Of a DNA stretch of 64,000 bases, positions 35,525 to 42,331 are shown in pieces. Made by a program: the position numbers and the translations under genes. This stretch comes from Holophagae bacterium (GTDB lineage Bacteria > Acidobacteriota > Holophagae > Acanthopleuribacterales > Acanthopleuribacteraceae). The number at the start of each line of letters is the position of its first letter. Positions within the stretch are counted from its first letter, which is position 1. The stretch is taken from the NCBI GenBank assembly GCA_030429565.1, contig JAUIFE010000003.1:496001-560000 (forward strand). Reading direction: 5' to 3'. The notes below the pieces were generated by a model. That model saw nothing but the letters and a program-made list of their open reading frames with translations. It did no database searches and was not told the DNA's origin.

Positions 35525-37486
35525 GTGAGAAAGTGTATTCAAATTTTGGCGATGGCCTTGATGTGCCTATCGTCCCTGGTCATTGCCGGAGACCCCGAGT
35601 TGGAGGCCAAGGAATCCGTATGGATTACCTTTGATGCCGAAAAAGTCCCGACCTTGGTTCACACACTGCGTAAAACCGGCTGGAACGCCAAAAAAGCCAT
35701 GACTCAAGTTGGCGAACAGGGCCATTTCCTGGCCGAAGTGCCCACGAGCGCATTGCTCGAACTCAGCCAAAACATTCACCACGAGCATCATCGCTGTGGT
35801 GGTTACATCATTCACGCTTCCCGTGATGAAGCGATGAAAACCTTGAAACCTGAACTGCGCCAAAAAGCTGTGTCCAACAAATTTGTTGACTACACCATCG
35901 ATAACGGCCCTACCGTTCAGGCGCTGTTGAGCGGTCTTGATGAGCAAAACATCGAAGATGTAATTCTTCAGTTTTCAAGCTATTACACCCGTTACTACAC
36001 CACCCAAACCAGTGTTCAGGCCATGGCTTGGCTGAAAGGTTTGTGGGAAAGCTACGCCAATGGCCGCGGCGATGTCACCGTTGAATACTTCAGCCACAGT
36101 TGGGCGCAACCCAGTTTGGTTTTGACGATTCAAGGTTCCGATCTCCCCAACGAAGTGGTTGTTATTGGTGGTCACGCTGATTCCATCAATGGCGGCGCTT
36201 CCGGTCAGGCGCCAGGCGCCGATGACGATGCCTCCGGTGTTGCCACCTTCACTGAAGTCATTCGCACCGCCATGAACAACAACTACAAACCCCGTCGTAC
36301 AGTTAAGTTTATGGCTTATGCGGCGGAAGAAGTCGGTTTGCGCGGTTCCGGTGCGATTGCAAGCCAATACAAAAGCCAAGGTGTGAACGTGGTCGGTGTC
36401 ATGCAGTTAGACATGACGGCCTATAAAGGTTCTTCCAGCGACATTGTCCTGATGACCGACTACACCAACTCGGCGCAAAACAGCTTCATCCAAAACTTGA
36501 TCGACACCTACGTCGGTGTTCCTTGGACTACGGATCGCTGCGGTTATGCCTGCTCCGACCACGCGAGCTGGACCAACCAGGGTTTCCCCGCGTCCATGCC
36601 GTTTGAATCGCGCATGTCCGAGTACAACCGCAACATCCACACCAGTCGCGATACCTACGCCAATCTGAGCAACAGTTCCGCGCACGCCTACAAATTCGCC
36701 AAAATGGCCGCCTCCTACATGGGCGAGTTGGCCAAAGGCGATCTGTCCGGCGGTGGCGACGGCGGTGATGGCGGTGACGGCGGTGACGGCGGTGATGGTA
36801 CCGACGGCGGCGACGGCGGCGACGGCACTGACGGCGGCGACGGCGGTCCTACCACTGAAAACTTCTCCGACTCCGTATCGCGCGGCCAGCAAATCCAGTA
36901 CGGCCCCTTCGCGGTGGCAGCCGGCACGACCTTCGAAGCGGAAATTAGTGGTTCAGGCGATGCCGACCTTTACGTTCGTTTCGGTGCACCGCCAACGACC
37001 AGCAGTTATGACTGTCGCCCGTATCGCAACGGTTCTGCTGAAACCTGCACCAACACGGTCCCAGCCGGTGTGACGCAAGCCTATGTCATGGTGCGCGGTT
37101 ATTCTGCGGCAACCTATGATCTGCGTGTGACCTACAGCAGCGGCGGCGACACGGGTGGTGGTCAAGAGACCCGTACCGAAAACTTCACCGACTCCGTTGC
37201 GCGTTCGGCCAACGACAACTTTGGTCCCTTCACGGTTGTTCCCGGTACTGAGTTCCGCGCCGTTATTACGCCGGCCAACGGTGACTCCGGTGATGCCGAT
37301 CTGTACGTTCGTTTTGGTTCCGCACCGACGACCAGCAGCTATGACTGTCGCCCATACCGCAATGGTTCCAACGAAACCTGTACGGACAACGTGCCGGCCG
37401 GTGTGACTCAGGCATACGTCATGGTTCGCGGTTACACAGCCGCTTCGTATAACCTGGCGGTAACCTACACCACGCCGACCCCGTAA
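35525..37486 (+). CDS. Secreted M28-family leucyl aminopeptidase with two PPC domains
   Basis: A 653-aa exported zinc aminopeptidase closely resembling Vibrio-type bacterial leucyl aminopeptidase. Signal peptide about 1-21. Zinc ligands fall in IGGHADS (His217), APGADDDASG (Asp), YAAEEVGLRG (Glu268 catalytic, Glu269 ligand), MQLDMTAYKG (Asp296) and IHTSRDT (His372); RCGYACSDHASW is also conserved. Residues of about 408-441 are an aspartate/glycine linker. Two similar pre-peptidase C-terminal (PPC) domains follow, each with GDADLYVRFG and TSSYDCRPYRNGS. In related proteases PPC domains help secretion and are cut off on maturation. GTG start follows GAGGAGA; a strong terminator follows the gene. 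Confidence 0.95.
   Translation: MRKCIQILAMALMCLSSLVIAGDPELEAKESVWITFDAEKVPTLVHTLRKTGWNAKKAMTQVGEQGHFLAEVPTSALLELSQNIHHEHHRCGGYIIHASRDEAMKTLKPELRQKAVSNKFVDYTIDNGPTVQALLSGLDEQNIEDVILQFSSYYTRYYTTQTSVQAMAWLKGLWESYANGRGDVTVEYFSHSWAQPSLVLTIQGSDLPNEVVVIGGHADSINGGASGQAPGADDDASGVATFTEVIRTAMNNNYKPRRTVKFMAYAAEEVGLRGSGAIASQYKSQGVNVVGVMQLDMTAYKGSSSDIVLMTDYTNSAQNSFIQNLIDTYVGVPWTTDRCGYACSDHASWTNQGFPASMPFESRMSEYNRNIHTSRDTYANLSNSSAHAYKFAKMAASYMGELAKGDLSGGGDGGDGGDGGDGGDGTDGGDGGDGTDGGDGGPTTENFSDSVSRGQQIQYGPFAVAAGTTFEAEISGSGDADLYVRFGAPPTTSSYDCRPYRNGSAETCTNTVPAGVTQAYVMVRGYSAATYDLRVTYSSGGDTGGGQETRTENFTDSVARSANDNFGPFTVVPGTEFRAVITPANGDSGDADLYVRFGSAPTTSSYDCRPYRNGSNETCTDNVPAGVTQAYVMVRGYTAASYNLAVTYTTPTP
36748..36848 (+). 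repeat. GGD-encoding minisatellite in the aminopeptidase linker
   Basis: About eleven 9-nt units of the form GGC-GGT-GAC (with GGC/ACC/ACT and GAT variants) encode an Asp/Gly linker between the peptidase and the first PPC domain. Units are in frame, so copy-number changes would only change linker length. Confidence 0.8.
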
Positions 37487-37510
37487 GCGGGTTTTTACCT
37501 GGCAAAAAAC

Positions 37511-37542
37511 AAGGGCGCCTTCTCGCGAGGGCGCCCTTTTTT
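37511..37542. terminator. Rho-independent terminator after the aminopeptidase gene
   Basis: AAGGGCGCC and GGCGCCCTT form a 9-bp stem around a 9-nt loop, followed by a T-run. It separates the aminopeptidase gene from the convergent transglycosylase gene. Confidence 0.9.
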
Positions 37543-37592
37543 CGTGTGGATTATCACCATTGTTGGTGGTTTTTCAAACCAATGCTGCCGCC

Positions 37593-39662
37593 TCAAAGGT
37601 AAATGCGCAGTGTTTGGCCGGCCCGGATGTGATGACCCGCGCCTAGTTGGTTCCACTTCTTAAGCTGGTTCACGCTGACTTTGTAGCGTTTGGCGATGTG
37701 GGAAAGGGTATCGCCTTTGCGAATGCGGTAGGTAATGACCTTGCCTTTGTTATTGGCGGCGGCACTGCCGGCATTACCTCGATTCTGGTTTTTGCTGGGG
37801 ATTCGCAGACGGCGTCCGACCCGTAACACGCTTCTTTGGCTGAGGCCGTTGTAGGCGGCTAAACGTTTCCAGCTCATGCCAAAACGGGCGGCAATTTTTG
37901 ACAAAGTATCGCCGCGTTTGATGCGGTAACTGGTGTAACCCCGTGATCGATTCGAACCCCGCCGGCGCCGCTCCCAGCGGTCGCCCTGCTGAATTTTAAG
38001 GGAAATGCCGGGCGTTAGGTTCAGTGGATCCTCGATCTTGTTCTGTTCGGTAAGCGATGGAATCGTGGTTTGAAACCGTTTCGAAATGAGATAAAGCGTG
38101 TCGCCCTTTTTGACTTCATAAGTCAGGGTTTGCTGCGGCAAACGGTCGACCGTCCCACCGTTGCGTTTAAGTAACGGGTAAACACCGCGACCGCCCTTGG
38201 GGATCATTAAAGTTTGGCCGACGCGCAACGCTCTGGGGTTGTTAATGTTGTTGAGCGTTTGTAGCGCTTTGACACTAGTGCCGAACTGCTGTGCCAGCTT
38301 GCCGAGTGTATCGCCGCGTTTGAGCACATAACGCCGCCAAGACATGCGCTCGGCCTCAGGCAATGTTTTAATCATTGCTGTCGCGGTTTCTCGCATTGCG
38401 GTCGGCACATAGAGGCGCGACGCGGTGCCGTCGGGGGTGACCCCGCGCACCATGTGCTGGTTGTCGGCGATCAGGGTTTTCGGGTCCAAATCCAGGTGTT
38501 CCGCCAGCACCTTGAGTTCAAAACCTTCGTCAACGGTGATGGCGGTCAAATCGCGCGGTGCTTGGTAATCAATGCCCGCGTAGCCGTATTTTTCCGGGTT
38601 CTTGGCGATGGTTACGCCTGCAATAAAGGCCGGTACATAGCCAATGGTTTCACGAGGCAAAAGGCGGCGGCGCGCCAGTTGCCAAAAATCACGGGTGCCG
38701 CCGCGACGAATGGCGCGGCGCACCCGGCCGGGGCCCGCGTTGTAGGCACACAGGGCCAGGTACCAATCGTCAAATTCGCCGTAGAGTTCGCGCAACATCC
38801 GGGCGGCTGATCGGGTCGCCGCTTCCGGCTCCATACGCTCGTCCAACCACCAGTTAATACGCAAGTTGTAGATGCGTCCGGTGCTCGCGATGAACTGCCA
38901 TAAACCGACCGCGGCGGCCCGTGAACGCGCTTGGTTTTTGTAGGCCGATTCGATGAGCGGCAGGTAACACAAATCGAGAGGCACGCCTTCTTCTTTGAAG
39001 ATCCGACGCATCATCGGTAAGTAGCCGGTTGATCGCTCAAGGGCGGCGCCGATGATATGGGCCTTATCGGTGGAAAAAACCTGAATAAAACTTTCGACGA
39101 TGCGGTTACTGACAATGGGCATGTCGTAATCCACCGAGTTGGTCGGGGGTGGGGTGCTCTCCTCGATTTCACTTAGTTCAAATTCGAGCAGGGCGTCGTC
39201 GAGCAGGTCGTTGAGCGCTGATTGGCTGGGGGCACCGGCCGCGGTGCCGGTTTCGGTGCCCGACAGTTCGGCTTCGGCGACGGCGTCAACCAAGACGCCG
39301 CTTTCGATAAAAAGCAGTTCGCGCGCTTCTTCGTGGTCCGGTTGACACTCGAGAAGTTCCCATAGGGCGCGATCGAAAAAGAGTCGTGCTTGATCGGTGT
39401 CACCCTCGGCCATGGCTTCGCTGCCGAGACGGAATAAGAGATGGCTCGCTTCAACCGCCGCGATTGCTTCAACCAGATCAGGATCCATGGTTGGGATTTC
39501 GACTTTGGCCGGCGGCGGTACGACCTCCGGTTCTTTCCGGCGGCAGCCGGTAACGACGAGCAAACAGAGCACCGATGCAAAAAAAATCGGCTTAAATGAT
39601 CGGGGAAACGTCAGATCGCCAAAGCGCGGCGGGATGAAAACGAGAAAAGAAAGACGAGGCAT
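37593..39662 (-). CDS. mltD: MltD-like lytic murein transglycosylase with four LysM domains
   Basis: A 689-aa envelope lipoprotein (lipobox LLVVTGC, Cys40) that would cleave peptidoglycan glycan strands to anhydro-products. The Asp/Glu-rich spacer is followed by the SLT domain with ESAYKNQARSRAAAVGLWQF (catalytic Glu), ALCAYNAGPGRVRRAI and YVPAFIAGVTIAKNPE. The C-terminal half has four LysM modules, starting YVLKRGDTLGKLA, YEVKKGDTLYLIS, YRIKRGDTLSKIA and YRIRKGDTLSHIA. Two to three are usual in MltD. AGGA lies before the ATG. Confidence 0.93.
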   Translation of the reverse strand: MPRLSFLVFIPPRFGDLTFPRSFKPIFFASVLCLLVVTGCRRKEPEVVPPPAKVEIPTMDPDLVEAIAAVEASHLLFRLGSEAMAEGDTDQARLFFDRALWELLECQPDHEEARELLFIESGVLVDAVAEAELSGTETGTAAGAPSQSALNDLLDDALLEFELSEIEESTPPPTNSVDYDMPIVSNRIVESFIQVFSTDKAHIIGAALERSTGYLPMMRRIFKEEGVPLDLCYLPLIESAYKNQARSRAAAVGLWQFIASTGRIYNLRINWWLDERMEPEAATRSAARMLRELYGEFDDWYLALCAYNAGPGRVRRAIRRGGTRDFWQLARRRLLPRETIGYVPAFIAGVTIAKNPEKYGYAGIDYQAPRDLTAITVDEGFELKVLAEHLDLDPKTLIADNQHMVRGVTPDGTASRLYVPTAMRETATAMIKTLPEAERMSWRRYVLKRGDTLGKLAQQFGTSVKALQTLNNINNPRALRVGQTLMIPKGGRGVYPLLKRNGGTVDRLPQQTLTYEVKKGDTLYLISKRFQTTIPSLTEQNKIEDPLNLTPGISLKIQQGDRWERRRRGSNRSRGYTSYRIKRGDTLSKIAARFGMSWKRLAAYNGLSQRSVLRVGRRLRIPSKNQNRGNAGSAAANNKGKVITYRIRKGDTLSHIAKRYKVSVNQLKKWNQLGAGHHIRAGQTLRIYL

Positions 39663-39770
39663 GTGGCGTTTTCCTGGGGGGTAGGGATGTGGGTGGGCTC
39701 ACGGCGTGACGGATCGGTGCGAGCCGTAGAAAAATTGCGCTAAAATGGGCCATTCACGCAAAAAACCTTG

Positions 39771-39791
39771 GGGTTTCGGGTTTCGGGTTTC
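39771..39791. repeat. Three tandem GGGTTTC heptamers
   Basis: Three exact copies of GGGTTTC stand in the leader upstream of the ABC transporter gene. Too short for a functional claim. Confidence 0.6.
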
Positions 39792-39842
39792 GGCGGGCTT
39801 TCCGGTCGCCGTCTGATCGAGGCATTAATGGATGAGGGAACC

Positions 39843-40601
39843 ATGATCAAATTAGACGGGGTTGTTAAATCCTACCAGAACTTTGTTGCCGTGAACGGTT
39901 TAAGCCTGTATGTGCCCGAGGGCAGTGTGTTTGGTTTTCTCGGGCCCAATGGTGCCGGCAAAACCACCACCATTCGCATGATTACCGGGATTTTGGAGCA
40001 GGATCGCGGTGAACTGCGCATCTTCGGCAAGCGCTATCGCGATCACCGCAACCAAATTCTCAACCGCATGGGGTATGTCCCGGACCGCCCGTTCCTTTAT
40101 GGGAAGTTAACGGCCAATGAGCTGCTTCGGTTTCTTGGGAGTTTGCGACGTTTGCCCGCCGATGTGGTGCGCCGTCGTGGGCAACAGCTTTTGGAGCAGT
40201 TCCAGCTCGGTGAATTTGGGAACCAGCTAATTGAGCGTTATTCCCATGGGATGCGCCAAAAGTTGGTGTTGGCGACCGCCTTGCTACACGAACCCGATTT
40301 GTTGATTGTCGACGAACCGATGGTTGGTTTAGATCCACGCGCGGCCAAGCAGGTCAAACAACTGATCGTCGATTTTGCGCGTAGCGGGAAAAGTGTTTTC
40401 ATGTCGACCCACACCCTCGAGGTTGCAGCTCAGCTTTGTGACCAAGTCGGCATTATTCACAAAGGGAAATTGGTCGCCGACGAATCGATACCCAATCTAA
40501 CCGCGCGCATCGAAGCCAACGACGGCGATTTGGAAGCCGTGTTCATGGCCTTGACCAAGGACCAACACAATGAGGACATGCTGGAGGCGATACCCCGGTG
40601 A
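39843..40601 (+). CDS. ABC transporter ATP-binding protein
   Basis: A 252-aa ATPase subunit of an ABC exporter (CcmA/NatA/YhaQ type). Walker A GPNGAGKTTTIRMITG, Q-loop region GYVPDRPFLYGKLT, signature YSHGMRQKLVLATAL (an SHGM variant of LSGGQ), Walker B LLIVDEPMVGLDP and switch His in MSTHTLEVA. GAGGG lies before ATG 39843; an ATG at 39828 is in frame. A possible -10 TAAAAT lies at 39741. It ends inside the start of the permease gene (4-nt overlap), so both form one unit. Substrate unknown. Confidence 0.93.
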   Translation: MIKLDGVVKSYQNFVAVNGLSLYVPEGSVFGFLGPNGAGKTTTIRMITGILEQDRGELRIFGKRYRDHRNQILNRMGYVPDRPFLYGKLTANELLRFLGSLRRLPADVVRRRGQQLLEQFQLGEFGNQLIERYSHGMRQKLVLATALLHEPDLLIVDEPMVGLDPRAAKQVKQLIVDFARSGKSVFMSTHTLEVAAQLCDQVGIIHKGKLVADESIPNLTARIEANDGDLEAVFMALTKDQHNEDMLEAIPR

Positions 40602-42283
40602 TACGCGATTACTTTCTCCTCAGTCGGCTCGCTTCGGTCCAAGTCAAAAACCGGTTAATGATCAATCTCAAGGCGCGGCCTTTGGTTTTTCTCGGGCTGG
40701 GTTGTTTTGGGGCCTTCTTTTATTGGGGTTACTTACACCTGTGCTACATGTTGCTGGCCTTTATCTTCAAGCAGCCGATTTACGGCCTGCTCTTGGCCTC
40801 GCGGTTGTTGCAAATTCTGTTGTTCATTTCGCTGGGCGTCGGTCTGATGTCCAGCCTCACCAACGCCATTGCCCATTTCTACATGAGCCGCGATTTAGAG
40901 TTCCAGTTCGGCTTACCCGTAAATTTCCAGAGCTGGGTTTTGCACCGCTTCAGTCAGGTCTACATGCAGTCGAACTGGATGCTACTCCTGTTTGGCGGAC
41001 CTTTCATTTGGTTTTACATGGATTTGGGATCCGCGCCGCCGTGGTCGCCACCCATCGGCATTGCCGTGTTGGCGCTGCTCGCTGCGTTTCCCTCTTTGTT
41101 TTCCAGTATTTTGTGCATGTTGCTGGTCAAGATCTTTCCCGCCAAGCGGGTACATCAGGTGTTTTTGGTGTTGACGATTGTGTTGGTGGCGGCGGTCATT
41201 TTCCTTTTTCGTTATCTTGAACCCGAGCAGTTTATCGGACCTGGCGGTCTTGAACGTTTTCGCGGCTACAGTGACATCGTTAACCTGGAAAGTTACCAGT
41301 GGAACCCGGCGATTTGGGCGGCGAACCTTTTGGCGGCGCTAAGTGCACGCGACTGGCCCACGGCCGCCACCTATGCCGCCTACCTGGGCGGCTTGTTCGG
41401 CGCGGTATTTGGCGTGTTCCTCGCTATTGCCAATCGCCTTTACCGCCGGTCTTGGGACCGTGCTTTGCAATCGCTGAGTGGCGAGGGCGATATTCAAATG
41501 ACCACCGCCGGCGATTCGTTTCTCAGCCGCGCTCTGATGCGGCCCGCCTGGGCTCAGGAGGCCCGCGAAATCCTGCTGTTCCTGCGCGATCCGTCGCAGT
41601 GGTCGCAGGTGTTTGTGTTGCTGTCGCTGCTGGGTTTGTATTTGTTCTCCGTAACGAAGTTACCCAAGGACCCCTTTGGTGGCTCGCTCTTCGAGTTGGC
41701 GTTGGGTAACTCCGGCTTTATCGCGTTCATTTCCCTGTCCCTGGTCAGTCGTTTTGTGTTTACGTCGTTTAGTAATGACGGCCAGGCCATTTGGTTGATG
41801 AAAACCGCCCCCGACGGCTGGGGTCGATACGTGCGCGGCAAATTTTTGGTGTTTGGTGTGCCGTCGCTCATTTTCTCATTGCTGCTTAACCTGTTGTCCG
41901 GCGTGTTGATGGATCTCAATGGTTTTGAACTGTTTTACTTGGGGGCCGGCGTCTTTTGGGACACCCTGTTCATGATTGGCCTGGGTCTTGGTTTGGGCAT
42001 GTTGTTCATTGATCCCGGCGTCGATAACCCGCTCAAAATGATTGTCTCAACCGGCGGGTTTCTGCTCATGGCGAGCGGTTTGTTTGTGACCTTCATCCAC
42101 GTTTTGTTGCGCTTGAGCTACGAAAGTCGGGTGGTTAACGAGCTGTTGAGCATGATCTTTTGGCCGGACGTGCAAGGCGTCAAAATGGTGCCCTACGCCC
42201 TTGGCTTGGCTGTTTTGGAAATCGCCGCGGTGGTGTTTCTTCTTCGGCGCGGGCTCCATCACTTGCGTCGCGGTGATTATTAA
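40598..42283 (+). CDS. ABC exporter permease
   Basis: A 561-aa polytopic membrane protein with about 12 hydrophobic segments, for example VFLGLGCFGAFFYWGYLHLC, YGAL-like stretches and VLTIVLVAAVIFLFRYL. It has the layout of the large two-part ABC-2-like permeases of the YhgE/YhaP group (first half and second half of similar size). GTG start overlaps the ATP-binding gene stop (GTGA). Paired with the ATPase, it would export a lipid, peptide or drug; the substrate is not predictable. Confidence 0.85.
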   Translation: MIRDYFLLSRLASVQVKNRLMINLKARPLVFLGLGCFGAFFYWGYLHLCYMLLAFIFKQPIYGLLLASRLLQILLFISLGVGLMSSLTNAIAHFYMSRDLEFQFGLPVNFQSWVLHRFSQVYMQSNWMLLLFGGPFIWFYMDLGSAPPWSPPIGIAVLALLAAFPSLFSSILCMLLVKIFPAKRVHQVFLVLTIVLVAAVIFLFRYLEPEQFIGPGGLERFRGYSDIVNLESYQWNPAIWAANLLAALSARDWPTAATYAAYLGGLFGAVFGVFLAIANRLYRRSWDRALQSLSGEGDIQMTTAGDSFLSRALMRPAWAQEAREILLFLRDPSQWSQVFVLLSLLGLYLFSVTKLPKDPFGGSLFELALGNSGFIAFISLSLVSRFVFTSFSNDGQAIWLMKTAPDGWGRYVRGKFLVFGVPSLIFSLLLNLLSGVLMDLNGFELFYLGAGVFWDTLFMIGLGLGLGMLFIDPGVDNPLKMIVSTGGFLLMASGLFVTFIHVLLRLSYESRVVNELLSMIFWPDVQGVKMVPYALGLAVLEIAAVVFLLRRGLHHLRRGDY

Positions 42284-42293
42284 ACGCGAACCA

Positions 42294-42322
42294 AGCGCAA
42301 CCTCGCGTGGTGAGGTTGCGCT
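42294..42322. terminator. Strong 11-bp hairpin without U-tract between convergent genes
   Basis: AGCGCAACCTC-GCGTGGT-GAGGTTGCGCT is a perfect 11-bp stem with a 7-nt loop, between the stops of the ABC permease and cytochrome genes. No T-run follows on either strand. Confidence 0.5.
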
Positions 42323-42331
42323 ATAGCGACC

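Noticed and set aside
36748..36848. GGC-GGT-GAC repeats as a CRISPR or phase-variable switch
   Set aside because: Units are 9 nt, contiguous and in frame within a gene; no spacers and no frameshifting outcome.
39771..39791. GGGTTTC tandem repeat as telomere-like or regulatory element
   Set aside because: Only three units; no second copy seen and no functional context.
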